Notes: a model not told the origin generated them from the sequence alone. A stretch of 64,000 nt of DNA from Okeania sp. SIO1I7 (GCA_010672585.1 JAAHGF010000002.1:62001-126000), one strand, 5' to 3'. Counted from the first letter of the stretch, positions 26,223 through 36,550 are shown. A program made the numbers and translations.

Positions 26223-26513
26223 ATGATTGACAGCGAACAAGTGCGTAAAGTTGCACATTTAGCTAGATTAAAACTTAACTCAGAAGAAGAAGAAAAATTT
26301 ACGACTCAGTTAAGTAGTATTTTGGATTATTTCGAGCAGTTAAGTGAATTAAATACAGAGAAAGTAGCTCCTACTACTAGGGCAATTGATGTTAGTAATA
26401 TCACTCGTGATGATGATTTGGAAAAGTTTCCAAATAGAGAAGAAATTCTCTCTTGCGCTCCAGAGCAAGATGGAGACTTTTTTAAAGTTCCTAAAATTAT
26501 GAGTGAAGAGTAA
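26223..26513 (+). CDS. gatC: Aspartyl/glutamyl-tRNA(Asn/Gln) amidotransferase subunit C
   Basis: This 96-residue protein is the small stabilising subunit of the GatCAB complex, which converts Glu-tRNA(Gln) to Gln-tRNA(Gln) and Asp-tRNA(Asn) to Asn-tRNA(Asn). Family features are EQVRKVAHLARLKLNSEEEE, FTTQLSSILDYFEQLSELNT and the C-terminal FFKVPKIM. Length is normal. GatA and GatB are not in the window, as is common for the scattered gat genes of cyanobacteria. A GAGG-type site precedes the ATG. Confidence 0.95.
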   Translation: MIDSEQVRKVAHLARLKLNSEEEEKFTTQLSSILDYFEQLSELNTEKVAPTTRAIDVSNITRDDDLEKFPNREEILSCAPEQDGDFFKVPKIMSEE

Positions 26514-26684
26514 TAGTTGAACGATCAGGGTTTTTAGATTTACAGCGCTTTTCATTTCAGTAGACCACAGTAGGGACGTTGCATAAGGGCGTCCCTACAG
26601 GGTTTTAGTTATGGCGATGTGGTTCATCAATTTGAAAACCGCTATAATCAGCAAACCCTAAGTATTCAAGCGGACATGATATAA

Positions 26685-26938
26685 CCTACATTCCGCACTT
26701 CAAAATGTAGTATTGAAGAAGGAGACAGGAGACAGCTATACTGGAGACAGAATTTTAGAAGAAAATCATAGCTATCGCGATCAAACCAACAATTAAGTAA
26801 GTATTGATGCTTAATTATTTACTCGGAATTTAATGAACGAAAAAAGTAATTGAGATGATTTGCATAGTATAAATACTTACTAAGCTACAGATTTTTATAC
26901 TACTTTTAATGTTACGCTCTTGACGTGCGGAATGTGGG
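26685..26938. mobile_element. Non-autonomous element, ACATTCCGCAC family, copy 1
   Basis: 254 bp with terminal inverted repeats CCTACATTCCGCAC and GTGCGGAATGTGGG (one mismatch in 14). It is flanked by ATATAA (26679-26684) and ATGTAA (26939-26944), a 6-bp target duplication with one change. It has no coding frame. Inner sequence (AAGTAAGTATTGATGCTTAA, TATAAATACTTACTAAGCTA) is shared with the element at 60851-61090. The rest of the 26514-27048 spacer holds no gene. Confidence 0.85.
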
Positions 26939-26950
26939 ATGTAACACATT

Positions 26951-26988
26951 AACAAAAAAAAGATGCGTTAGCTTCATGCTAACGCATC
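26951..26988 (-). terminator. Rho-independent terminator of the secreted protein gene
   Basis: Read on the minus strand this is a perfect 11-bp stem GATGCGTTAGC with a 5-base loop, followed by eight T. It lies 60 bases after the stop codon of the gene at 27049-27651, so the transcript of that gene, and perhaps of the whole RHS locus, ends here. Confidence 0.9.
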
Positions 26989-27048
26989 CCGCTCGCGCAT
27001 TAATTCAATGCAAGGTAATCTTGCGATCGCGCAACCTTAAGACTTTAA

Positions 27049-27651
27049 CTACTCGCAATATTCAAGAAAAGTCCAAAGGTGAACGTTTGGTTCTGTGGTT
27101 AAATAACCGCTATCAGTTGGGGTCATGAATTCATTATAATCACGGTTAATTACGTAAACGTTCTCACCGTATTTAATCGGTTCTTCACTGAAATTACTAG
27201 GTCGCTCGATGCGCCAGTCGGTTTTAGCGCCGTAGTCTTCCCAGTAGTAAAGCTCGGTGCTGTCTGCAAATGCTCCGAGCAGATCGCGATGAAGCCAACC
27301 TGGATCCCAACCATCTTTATCTAAAGTTTGAAGTTGAATGTTTTGGCCATCATAGACCGGACCGCCAGTTCCTTGGATTTCAAATTTTCCTGCCACTGGG
27401 TAGTCTGGTGTTACTGTCGGGTAGTAATATCGGACGCCCGAGTAAGACTTTCCTGTATAGATATCGCCCTGGTCTTGTAAGTAAACGGTGTCGCCACCTG
27501 TAACGTAACCAGTGCCATTACACTGAGCTAGAGCAGAAGGCTGGACAGTAAAGAAAACTGAGAATGTCATCAAAGCGACGCAAGAAATTACGCCAATGAC
27601 TTTTTTTAGCTGAAACATCTGCTTTGCAAAGCTTGTCAAGCTGACAAACAT
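27049..27651 (-). CDS. Secreted protein of unknown function, downstream of the RHS locus
   Basis: This 200-residue protein has a signal peptide: a Lys pair at about residues 16-17, a hydrophobic core VIGVISCVALMTFSVFFTV and a likely cleavage after ALA-Q (about residue 42). The mature part (~158 residues) is rich in Tyr, Gly, Asp and Trp (DGWDPGWLHRDLLGAF, ELYYWEDYGAKTDWRIERP) and has only two Cys, one near each end of the mature protein, which could form a disulfide. A good ribosome site (AGGAGAAA) precedes the ATG. I do not recognise the family. Position, strand and secretion suggest it works with, or protects against, the RHS protein; this is inference. Confidence 0.65.
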   Translation of the reverse strand: MFVSLTSFAKQMFQLKKVIGVISCVALMTFSVFFTVQPSALAQCNGTGYVTGGDTVYLQDQGDIYTGKSYSGVRYYYPTVTPDYPVAGKFEIQGTGGPVYDGQNIQLQTLDKDGWDPGWLHRDLLGAFADSTELYYWEDYGAKTDWRIERPSNFSEEPIKYGENVYVINRDYNEFMTPTDSGYLTTEPNVHLWTFLEYCE

Positions 27652-27973
27652 AAACTATTTCTCCTGAGTAAAATTCAACTTGAAGTACGCAAATTTAAAG
27701 ATTTGCAATACTGTCGCACAATACTTAAACAATTCCGACCAACCTTGGCAAATCTTGGTAAGGCCGGTCTTGGCGATCGCTTCCTGCTTCAATCTAGGGA
27801 GGAGTCCCCTTCTAGTCCGCAGGCGTAACTTCGGATGCAGCCACTCTAGTAAATTGAATGGACTTCCTTATATTGGGAGAAGGCTAACGCTGCATTAAGA
27901 TTAGCATACCCTAAAATTAGACCTATTGCAAAAGTAATGCAGAAAATTTTCTGGGGACTACTTTTATTGAAAA

Positions 27974-28258
27974 TCAGTCCCTCCCTTCCCTCGACGCGAT
28001 CCTTGGGACAACTGCCACGAAGTCTATGATTGGCTTAACAAGGTCGATATTTTTTGCTTTCCTTGAGTCCAAGACTTTCTCAGGATCTCGTTCTGGTTGC
28101 ATGATTGGATCGCCGCCAAGCAATTCGACGGCGACTAAACGAGCGAGCCACTTATGACCCATTGGCGAGAGCCCGGTGGGGTACTGAGTGAAGCTCAACG
28201 TTGGGGCAGGGAAAAGGAGAACAGTGCCAGCGAGGAATAAAATGCTGGCGAAAGTCAC
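27974..28258 (-). CDS. Small secreted-type protein directly downstream of the RHS gene
   Basis: 94 residues from a GTG start, with an N-terminal hydrophobic stretch (FASILFLAGTVLLFPAPTLS) like a signal peptide. A segment SPMGHKWLARLVAVELLGGD and a charged C-terminal part follow. It starts 88 bp after the RHS stop, which is where immunity genes of polymorphic toxins normally lie. The GTG has no well-spaced ribosome site (AGGA abuts it), and the frame ends without a known domain, so it may be a fragment of a longer protein. The 27652-27973 spacer before the next gene holds no other recognisable feature. Confidence 0.45.
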   Translation of the reverse strand: MTFASILFLAGTVLLFPAPTLSFTQYPTGLSPMGHKWLARLVAVELLGGDPIMQPERDPEKVLDSRKAKNIDLVKPIIDFVAVVPRIASREGRD

Positions 28259-28345
28259 TCCTAGTTTTGGTTTTGCGGAAAATCAACTTGAGTATTTTTG
28301 TTAAAAGCATCTCTGATAGCAGCAATTTCTGCATGAAGATGCTCG

Positions 28346-31300
28346 CTACCCATGCCACCACGCTTCATGACCGTATAGCCAACCTTTTCCCTCGAGCCAG
28401 CTCTGATAACCCGGCGTCGTTTTAGTATCTATTCCTTCGATAAATAAATATTTTCGTGGAATATCTCCCTCATAAGCCCATGCCCCATTTGTAGATTTTC
28501 CACCCAATTGTCCCATGTTATCACCCTTTAAAGTTGATGTGTTTAATCCTTGCTTTCTAATTCTGACTCTTACTGCCCCTCCCCTTGACTCAATACCATC
28601 TGCACCTTTCATTCCTTTTTCTGAACTATCCCACATAAAAACGTGCTGGTGATGTCTTAGTTTTTCACTGCCTTCAGACAGCTTAATATTCCTACGTTCT
28701 GCTGTTTGTAAGCCGTTTTCGTTCAAAGATTTACGCAATGTATTTAACCCTGAATCATTTTTATCTATGGCCATATGAGTGTACTCTTGAGTAGGAGGTT
28801 TTAACAAATTAGCACATGCTTTCATCATATTATGTACGAGTACACGATTGCCAGACACATAATAAGTATGCGCCTCATCAACCTCGAAGTTATAAACCCG
28901 CGTACTGTCTGGGCGAGACTCTAAATCAGTAACAGTAGCTACTTTTCCGCCAAGCCGAACTAAGGTCTCACCAATCTGGAGGTCTTCAGCCTCGACCCAA
29001 CCGTTAGCGGTATAAAACTCGTGTTCTGGAGTCGTAGCTATAACCTCTTCTCCCACCGTCACAACTATCGACTCGGGCGCTATCCGAGTAAACAAGTGCG
29101 TGACGGGATACTCTCCTTCCTCACCAGTCTTCTCGTTATAAGCAAGGACGGTATCGCCGACGGCAACTTCTTCAATAGCCTTTTCTCCTTCAGCAGTAGC
29201 AACCTCAGTGCCAGCGACAAACGAAGCACAACCACCGACTTCGGCATACTGTTTGCCCCCTTTCTTCAGTCGCGTTCCCGCATCTATCCCTAAGGACAGA
29301 ATATCCATTCCTAACTGAATGCCATTTTCCACAGAAGGATCGGTAATAGTGAGGACAGCGTTGTAACCCGTATCAAGAGCAGTGACAACCGGACCTATGT
29401 ATGGAGCTGCAAATAACGCACCCGTGCCAAAACCAATCCCAAAAGCTGCCGCCACATCGCCGGCGTCACCCCCTCCCATCGCGGTAAAGGATGCATTCAT
29501 CGTACCCATGATACCCCCAGCGAGGGCCATATTTGCAGCCGCCGTAGCGGTAGTGCTCAGACCGGCAGCAGCGATCGCGCCCCCGGCAGCAATTCCTACC
29601 CCTGCCGAAGCACCACCAAGAGCCGCACCACCGACAACACCGCCCCAAGTTTTACCAGAACTCCAATCCCAACTGGCCGGGTTAAAACTGTCGTTAACAG
29701 TGGCACCACCCATGTAAGCACCTACTGTCGCCCCGATGACAATAATGGTCAAAGTCACGAACTCTTGGCCATTAGGGTCAATCCCACTAAGAGGATCGCC
29801 GTTACCATAAACGTAAGGACTAAAGTATTGACTTGCCGGGTCTGGGGTGAGGAAGCGCCCTAAATTGGCATCGTAGTAACGCGACCCAAAATAGTACAAC
29901 TCGCTATTGCTGTCGTATTCCTTGCCCGTAAATTTCGGTCGGAAATTATCTTCACCCGTACTGGAGTCTGCTATCGCCCCATAAGGTTCGTAGTTAACTT
30001 GGCTGACGATATTAGCATTCGCGTCGGTGACCAAAGTTGTACTACCCAATTGGTCGTAGTGGAAGTAGAGCACTTGTCCCGCTATGGGATAACCACCGCC
30101 GCTATCTGCGGGTGTCAATTCTGCGAGCAAATTCGGCCCGCTCAAACTGACTGAGGAAAAGGAAATCAGAGCTAAAGCAAAGGAGATAGGACGATGCCCG
30201 GTTTGCAGTAGCCAGCCTTTTGCTTGGGGAGCTATCCAGTCTTCGGCTGTTTCTGGTGTGATCCAACCCATCGTGACGGAGATTTGCGCCACCATTGCTC
30301 GACTTTTACCTGTCCAACTCTCCCTCGAAGCAGAGCGCCAGAAGCGATACATCCAAATCCACAGGGCGCATAATAACCAAGCTACCAAGACCCAAGCAAC
30401 AAGAATTTGCGCCACATTATTGCTGAAGGCTAGTTGGTTGAACTTTGCAGATAAGAATTGCGCCAACCCTGTCCAAGAATGGGGGTCGTAAAGTTCGGCT
30501 TCGAGATTGGTGCTGTTGCCCTTGATAGCAGCGATGAGGTTAACATCGTCTCCATCTTTAGAGATAGCCGCGATCGCCCCTTGAGGACCGACGATATATT
30601 TGGTGTGGACTTGAGAACTGTCGGCATTACGCACTACCTCGTAGAGAGGAGCTACATAATAAGTTACCGTTCCATCCGATTCTATTTTGCTCAAGCGATC
30701 GCCAGAGTCATCATAGGTGAATTCGTTAACGGTGCCCGAAGTTTCCCGGTCTACTTTGAGCAACTGGTCTTGAGCGTCGTAAGTGTAAGTCCAAGACCCG
30801 TCCTGCGTTGTATTGCCGTTATCATCGTAAGTTGCATCCGCAAGTTGGTGTTTCTTATCGGGTTTGTACTCGTAGGTGGTGTCGTTGCGTTTGGTGATAT
30901 TACCAGCAACATCGTATTCGTAGCTCAGGTCTTCGTAGGGGTCGCCGTTTGCACTGCTCAATCGTCCGACAATATTGTAACCAAAGTTCTGGTTGAGTCC
31001 TTTGCTAGCATTGTCAGAAATGGCGAGAAGTTTATCAGCTTTATTCCAAGTGTAGCTGAAGTCGAAGTAGGTCTGAGCCGCTTTCGTCGTCTTACTGGTA
31101 GCAATCCGTCCGAGGGCATCGTAGGTGTAGTTCGACTCAACTAAGTTGGGATTGTAAGTAACCTTGCCAATCCCTCCGAGGGCATTGTATTCTTCGTAGG
31201 TGGCATAAGCTGTAAAGTCATTTTCCCCTGTATCTTTGAGGGCTACTTCAGACAGTTCTCCACCTTCATTGTAGGTATAGCGAACTATCGCGCCGTCGGG

Positions 31301-34300
31301 GTAAGTGACGTTATTGGGACGACCCGCTGCATCGTAGGTATATTGACTGATGTAGGTTTCCTGACTTCCATTCCCATCAGTGTCGATCGCTACCTTTTCT
31401 TGTTTAAGCTGACCGCGATTGTCGTAAGAAAACGTATAGGTAGCTTCAGCTATAACGATTTTCGTCAGCGCTCCTTTCCCATTCTCTACGCTCGGATCGT
31501 CGTACTCATAGACGATGGTTGTTGTCGGAGTAGAGTCGCTTTCCTGGTCGTAAACCTCTTTCTCAATGACGCGACCCAAAGCATCGTACTCTAAGCTGAT
31601 TTTCTGACCTTTGGCATCAATTTGACTGGTAACTTTACCGTTATCGTTGTAGAAGTATTGGTTTGTTCCCGTTTCTCTGGTCGTTTCCGAGATTACTTGC
31701 CCCAAGGAGTTGTAAACCATAGTTGTCTCTTGTCCGAGGGGATCGGTTATACCGATCGCTTGCCCGAGGCGGTCGTAGGAATAGGAGGCACTACTCTCAT
31801 CAGGTGCTATTTTCTCCTTCTCCCAACCACGAGACGTATTTTTGACCAGCGCATCAACTAAATTATTTCCATCCGGAGCATCGCTAGGATCGGGATAGAA
31901 AAAAGTAATGTTGCGAGCGTCACCCAAGCTGTCGTAGTCCGAGCGAGCGATTGCATTCACCGGATTAGTGGTTTCTATGACATTGCCGCGAACGTCGTAT
32001 TCGTATGCAAAGAAGTTTTCCACATCGCCAGTGTAGTAGGGGAGGAATTCCTTTCCAACTTGTCCGACCGAGTTAAATTCTTGCTTGCTCGCGATCGTCT
32101 TGCCGTCATGGCCTTTCCCTTCACTTTTATAAGTCCGCCCCAATCCGTCGATATATTCTTCTTCCCAAAGCCAAGTATCGTCTGGAGTGTCTTGACCCTC
32201 CCACTGAGTTCGATACCAAGTTTTGATGGAAAGTCCGTTTTCTCCGTCTAACAACTCGCTTTTGCTCAGAGTAACTAAATCGCTGCTGTCTGGTTTGATG
32301 CCTCGAACTTCCAATACTCGACCGAATCCATCGAGCCCACTGTCTGGAATCAGCATAGCCGTATTCCCGTTAGCATCGATGATTTTGGTTTTAATACCAA
32401 ATTTCGGCTCGTATTCCGTGCTTACCACCAAACTGCCATTGCTCGTTGCTGGAGTTTCGTGTCGTGCAGGAAACGTGTGATAAGTACTGTCGTAACTAAT
32501 GCTGCTAGTATTGTTTGAAGAATCTGTCAAGGTAATGACATTACCGTAAACATCATAGCTCATGGTCGTATTCAGCCATTTCCCTTGGGTTGTATCCGGA
32601 CTGCTTTTATCCTGCCAGTTGCTATGACCAGTTAAATTCATCAGATCGTCATAACTGAATTGCTCCCAACGCAGGTCTGTTGCCGCGTTCCAGTTACTGA
32701 AGTTCCCACAATCCTCTGCCGAACTTTGAATGGTTTTTTGGTTGCTTGGGAAAAAGCTCTTCCACCACTCCTCTCCCGTGCCTTCAGCGTAGGCCAAACA
32801 GGTGTAAGCGTTGTCATTGGGATCGTCTATATCTCCTAAATCAGAGATAGCGACCGCATTTTGATAATTGTCATCGTACTCGTAGGACCGCTTGAGGGTG
32901 TAGTTATAATTACCCGCAGTATAGCTTTCCATTGTTACGTCAGTTTGCCAGAATTTATAAATTCCGTCTGCATCCTTTGAATACTCGTAGTCTGAAGACA
33001 TTTTACCCAATAATTGATCGGCTTGGATGTCTTGAATTTCGCGACCGCTAACCAATCCCAACAGAGGGAAGTCCGTATGATAGTTTGTCGTCGTTTGCGT
33101 CTGATTTTGAACGTCAACCAAGGTTGTTTTCTCAAATCCTAGCCAACCGCGATGGCGGTCTATTTTTGCCCCTTCATACTGGTGTTGGTAGGTAAAGGTA
33201 TTGACTGGATTCGTTTCCGATTCCGCAATTTCGTGTTTCGATACGACATAAATAGGGGTTTGGATATCGACTTTTGGATAGACCGCTCCAGTTCCTTTGG
33301 TATAAACATTACTGTCTGTCAGGGGAGCGTACTCAATGCTAATGACTTCCCCAAGACCATTGACAATCTTTGTGATCAGATCGCTTTTGTCTTTGGATAG
33401 AGAGACATAGACTCCCTCGTTTCCAAAGCCGACCACATCCGCTTGTCCATCTCCATCACTATCGGCCATCATGCGAATACTATTTGTTGTCGTCCATTCT
33501 CCAGTCGGACCCTCTGAAGTAAAATCATCAATCCAGGTATCGTAGGGACCAAAAGTGACCGCTCCATCGGACAGAGACACTTCAACGCCTTGATTTCCAA
33601 AACCAACTATGTCTGAGAAACTATCGCCGTTGACATCTGCCATCATGCGCAAATCATCTTTTGTAGTCCATCCCCCAGCGGGGCCATTAGAACCAAAATA
33701 ATTAATCCATAAACTCTGCGGATTGAAAATTATTCCATCGGACAGAGACACTTCAACACCATCTCGACCAAAACCCACGATGTCTGAGAGACCATCTCCA
33801 TTCACATCAGACATTGTGCGTATATAATTCTCGTCGTTCCATCCCCCCGCAGGACCATTCCAGCCAAAATAATTAATCCACCGTCTGGCTCCCTCATCTT
33901 TCTGGAAACTCTCTCCATCGGATAGCGCTACATAGACTCCATCGTAACCAAAACCCACCACATCTAATAAACCATCTCCATTGGCATCGGCCATGGTGCG
34001 CGGATACTTGCCTATGAGCCATCCTTCATTATTGTTGCTGCCACTATAATTTCTATAGCCAAAATCGTCGATCCACTCTTGCGCTGGATCGAATCCCTCT
34101 CCATTAGACTGAGACACATATATTCCATTATTGCCAAAACCGATCACGTCCGAGCGACCGTCCCCATCGATATCTGCCATCAGGCGTATATGCTTGTCCG
34201 TAGTCCAGCCATCATTGTTGATATTGTTATTGAGGACACCAAACTCATTAATCCAAATCTCGGCTGAATCAAATCCTATTCCATTAGACCGAGAGATATA

Positions 34301-35821
34301 CACTCCATTGTCTGCAAAACCCACGATATCTGAGAGACCGTCCCCATCAACATCTGCCATCAAGCGGGGATTCTCATTGATTAACCACCCCCTCTGGTTG
34401 ATGTTTCTGTTGCCACGACCAAACTCGCTAATCCACTTTTGGGATTCATCGAAATCTATTCCATTGGACGGAGATACATAAACTCCATCCTCTCCAAAAC
34501 CAACGATATCTTCGCGACCATCCCCATCGACATCAGCCATCAAGCGGATATAGTCCCCCGCATTCCATTGCCAAGGGTGGGTCGATATGTTTCCAAAGTC
34601 ATCGTTCCATTTACTTGATTCACTAAATGCCAGTTCTCCATCCTGATAGGTTAACTTGGTTGCTGGTAGACACGCTCCTGCGGAATCGCATTCTTGTAGG
34701 TCGATTAAGCGACTGAAATTGGTTCCCGGACCGTATTCGTAAATCAGGTGATAATCCTTCACTAAGTTGGTTGCTGCTGCTAGGTTGCTCCCGTCTCCAT
34801 CCAGATCAACGTAGGTTTTTATATGTGCCAGTCGTCTTGTAGTTTCTGCTTTCGAGCCTCCTGCATACACGATAATCTTGTCATCGCGGTCTTCGTAGTC
34901 AAACTTCACCAATCGCTGAGGAGCAACTCCCGAGTTTGAGTTTCCCGTGTAGCGAATTTCCGTGGGAAAATACCCTAGAAATGTCGTGCTTATACTCCTT
35001 TTCACTCGAGTGCTTGGTTCTTGAGCGTCTATTTGATAGCTAGCTTCGACAATGTTACCATTGCGATCGCTCATCTGATTTAGCGCCCAGACTCGCACTG
35101 CTTCATCCTCTCGATCTTCTGCTGCTAAGATCTTTGAGTCTTCTGTATTGCCAAATTCTAGTTGATGACCATCTTTAGTCGTGAGGCTAAACCATCGCGG
35201 CCCGTTTTTGCCATCAACTGTATGGGAAACCACCTTTGCCCATGTTTCCCGTTCCGTTCGATATTCCGTACCGTCGGCCCCATATTCACCATTGACCGCT
35301 ATTAAACGCTGTCCGTCCCAACAGAAGCGATCCTCGCTATCGAAGTTCACTCCTCCTTTGGTCCCATCGGTGGCTATGGTTTTACCGCACCGCGCGATCG
35401 CCGACAGTCCTGCTAGCTGCCAATCCATTCCCAATAGGCCATTCTGCTGTTGGTTGTTATAGACCAAAGATAAATTTGGCTGTACTCCATTAATTCCTGG
35501 AGGGACTTCTATGGAAACAGAATAGGTTGCGCCTCCGTTCCCATTCACCGCAAACTCTCCCGGAATTGTCCCTAATTCTTGGCTGATAGCTGGTACTGCC
35601 ATTGCTGGTGTATTTCCCCAGAACGGCCAAGTAGGTGAAAATGAGAAAAGTATAAATATTAGGCTTAAAGCGATCGATTTGAAACACTTAAAGCACCTTG
35701 AATTGCTGCCACCAGTGTGACCCGTTGGGTCAATCATATCTGGTATCAGACCCTCTTTACTGGAGCTGTTGGCTGTCCTATTTTCCTTGGAAAGCCCAAC
35801 AAGCTTACTTATAGAAATCAT
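28346..35821 (-). CDS. SpvB/VCBS/RHS-repeat polymorphic toxin with Hint domain and novel C-terminal tip
   Basis: This is a 2491-residue protein. In order it has: a long N-terminal leader with a signal-type hydrophobic segment (about 48-75); an SpvB-like domain (PGEFAVNGNGGATYSVSIEV onward); seven FG-GAP/VCBS repeats of the type MADVDGDGxxDIVGFG (about 410-810); a Tc-toxin-like middle; many YD/RHS repeats; a hydrophobic segment (AWVLVAWLLCALWIWMYRF); the RHS core ending YYFGSRYYDANLGRFLTPDP; an Ala/Gly-rich hydrophobic stretch; a Hint autoprocessing domain (2198-2331, CASFVAGTEV to VLVHN); and a 160-residue tip (2332-2491). The RHS shell encloses the tip until release. The tip has HHQHVFMWD and a GGAVRVRIR strand; I recognise no toxin family. 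No frameshift is visible. Confidence 0.9.
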   Translation of the reverse strand: MISISKLVGLSKENRTANSSSKEGLIPDMIDPTGHTGGSNSRCFKCFKSIALSLIFILFSFSPTWPFWGNTPAMAVPAISQELGTIPGEFAVNGNGGATYSVSIEVPPGINGVQPNLSLVYNNQQQNGLLGMDWQLAGLSAIARCGKTIATDGTKGGVNFDSEDRFCWDGQRLIAVNGEYGADGTEYRTERETWAKVVSHTVDGKNGPRWFSLTTKDGHQLEFGNTEDSKILAAEDREDEAVRVWALNQMSDRNGNIVEASYQIDAQEPSTRVKRSISTTFLGYFPTEIRYTGNSNSGVAPQRLVKFDYEDRDDKIIVYAGGSKAETTRRLAHIKTYVDLDGDGSNLAAATNLVKDYHLIYEYGPGTNFSRLIDLQECDSAGACLPATKLTYQDGELAFSESSKWNDDFGNISTHPWQWNAGDYIRLMADVDGDGREDIVGFGEDGVYVSPSNGIDFDESQKWISEFGRGNRNINQRGWLINENPRLMADVDGDGLSDIVGFADNGVYISRSNGIGFDSAEIWINEFGVLNNNINNDGWTTDKHIRLMADIDGDGRSDVIGFGNNGIYVSQSNGEGFDPAQEWIDDFGYRNYSGSNNNEGWLIGKYPRTMADANGDGLLDVVGFGYDGVYVALSDGESFQKDEGARRWINYFGWNGPAGGWNDENYIRTMSDVNGDGLSDIVGFGRDGVEVSLSDGIIFNPQSLWINYFGSNGPAGGWTTKDDLRMMADVNGDSFSDIVGFGNQGVEVSLSDGAVTFGPYDTWIDDFTSEGPTGEWTTTNSIRMMADSDGDGQADVVGFGNEGVYVSLSKDKSDLITKIVNGLGEVISIEYAPLTDSNVYTKGTGAVYPKVDIQTPIYVVSKHEIAESETNPVNTFTYQHQYEGAKIDRHRGWLGFEKTTLVDVQNQTQTTTNYHTDFPLLGLVSGREIQDIQADQLLGKMSSDYEYSKDADGIYKFWQTDVTMESYTAGNYNYTLKRSYEYDDNYQNAVAISDLGDIDDPNDNAYTCLAYAEGTGEEWWKSFFPSNQKTIQSSAEDCGNFSNWNAATDLRWEQFSYDDLMNLTGHSNWQDKSSPDTTQGKWLNTTMSYDVYGNVITLTDSSNNTSSISYDSTYHTFPARHETPATSNGSLVVSTEYEPKFGIKTKIIDANGNTAMLIPDSGLDGFGRVLEVRGIKPDSSDLVTLSKSELLDGENGLSIKTWYRTQWEGQDTPDDTWLWEEEYIDGLGRTYKSEGKGHDGKTIASKQEFNSVGQVGKEFLPYYTGDVENFFAYEYDVRGNVIETTNPVNAIARSDYDSLGDARNITFFYPDPSDAPDGNNLVDALVKNTSRGWEKEKIAPDESSASYSYDRLGQAIGITDPLGQETTMVYNSLGQVISETTRETGTNQYFYNDNGKVTSQIDAKGQKISLEYDALGRVIEKEVYDQESDSTPTTTIVYEYDDPSVENGKGALTKIVIAEATYTFSYDNRGQLKQEKVAIDTDGNGSQETYISQYTYDAAGRPNNVTYPDGAIVRYTYNEGGELSEVALKDTGENDFTAYATYEEYNALGGIGKVTYNPNLVESNYTYDALGRIATSKTTKAAQTYFDFSYTWNKADKLLAISDNASKGLNQNFGYNIVGRLSSANGDPYEDLSYEYDVAGNITKRNDTTYEYKPDKKHQLADATYDDNGNTTQDGSWTYTYDAQDQLLKVDRETSGTVNEFTYDDSGDRLSKIESDGTVTYYVAPLYEVVRNADSSQVHTKYIVGPQGAIAAISKDGDDVNLIAAIKGNSTNLEAELYDPHSWTGLAQFLSAKFNQLAFSNNVAQILVAWVLVAWLLCALWIWMYRFWRSASRESWTGKSRAMVAQISVTMGWITPETAEDWIAPQAKGWLLQTGHRPISFALALISFSSVSLSGPNLLAELTPADSGGGYPIAGQVLYFHYDQLGSTTLVTDANANIVSQVNYEPYGAIADSSTGEDNFRPKFTGKEYDSNSELYYFGSRYYDANLGRFLTPDPASQYFSPYVYGNGDPLSGIDPNGQEFVTLTIIVIGATVGAYMGGATVNDSFNPASWDWSSGKTWGGVVGGAALGGASAGVGIAAGGAIAAAGLSTTATAAANMALAGGIMGTMNASFTAMGGGDAGDVAAAFGIGFGTGALFAAPYIGPVVTALDTGYNAVLTITDPSVENGIQLGMDILSLGIDAGTRLKKGGKQYAEVGGCASFVAGTEVATAEGEKAIEEVAVGDTVLAYNEKTGEEGEYPVTHLFTRIAPESIVVTVGEEVIATTPEHEFYTANGWVEAEDLQIGETLVRLGGKVATVTDLESRPDSTRVYNFEVDEAHTYYVSGNRVLVHNMMKACANLLKPPTQEYTHMAIDKNDSGLNTLRKSLNENGLQTAERRNIKLSEGSEKLRHHQHVFMWDSSEKGMKGADGIESRGGAVRVRIRKQGLNTSTLKGDNMGQLGGKSTNGAWAYEGDIPRKYLFIEGIDTKTTPGYQSWLEGKGWLYGHEAWWHG

Positions 35822-36550
35822 AAGTGAGACTTACAGAGTGGATAAATTTTACATTCTTCATTATAGTAAGCTATGTTCAGAAAATTTTATGAAATTTTGT
35901 TAATTATTGTGGAGGTTATGCTTTTTTGGTAATAGCAATTTCATAAAATATTGGTATAGTTATACCAAGCGTGAAAAAAGAATGTTACGAATAGTAAGAG
36001 CGATAAAAATACTTTACAGGAGCTGTCCCTTTGACAAAGCGGTGCGACCCCGCGACGACGATAGTCGCAAGTGGTCAGACCCCGCGACGACGCAAGCTCC
36101 CTTGCGGAATGCTGACCAAGAGAGGTAACGCGCACCAAGAGAAAAAGATAACGCCCTAAAAAATGGTATTGAAGCCATTCCCATAAGACATCTCCAGAAA
36201 AGAGGCAATAGGCAACAGGCAACAGAAAGAAATAATTGATAATTTATGGATAAGAATTGATTTGATTTTTGATTTTTGGAGATGTCTATACGACTCCTGA
36301 GGACTGACTCCTAAGAAATAGCCTAACTATTTGTAGCAAGCATTTATCAATTTTGGTATTATACTCCTGGGAGGGGGAGGGGCGAGGGGTGGGTCTCCAT
36401 CTACCCATCTCCCCATCAATTTTTCTCTAGTGGCAAAGAATTAGCCCTACCTCCCAGGAAGGGATGGGGGTGGGTTGTGGTTTTGAGCCAAATAAGTAGT
36501 AAGTTTACAGGACTTTTTGTAGTTTAATTACCATCTAATTTTTTTTATTT
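35822..36550. other. Spacer with one small inverted-repeat element and G/C palindromes
   Basis: No gene is seen. The contents are the AGACATCTCC element (36186-36287), the ~75-bp repeat shared with 25369-25444, two G/C-rich palindromic words with CCTCCCAGGA or TCCTGGGAGG (about 36364-36475), and a CGACGACG-containing stretch near 36050-36090. Confidence 0.6.
36186..36287. mobile_element. Non-autonomous element, AGACATCTCCA family, copy 1
   Basis: 102 bp bounded by perfect 11-bp inverted repeats AGACATCTCCA and TGGAGATGTCT. The interior has CAACAGGCAACAG words and ends TTTGATTTTTGATTTT. The flanks read ATA on both sides, which may be a target duplication. No coding capacity. Confidence 0.8.

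Noticed and set aside
30458-31144. A 228-codon plus-strand frame opposite the RHS gene
   Set aside because: It is antisense to RHS repeats, has no ribosome site and no domain; the minus-strand frame is clearly the gene.
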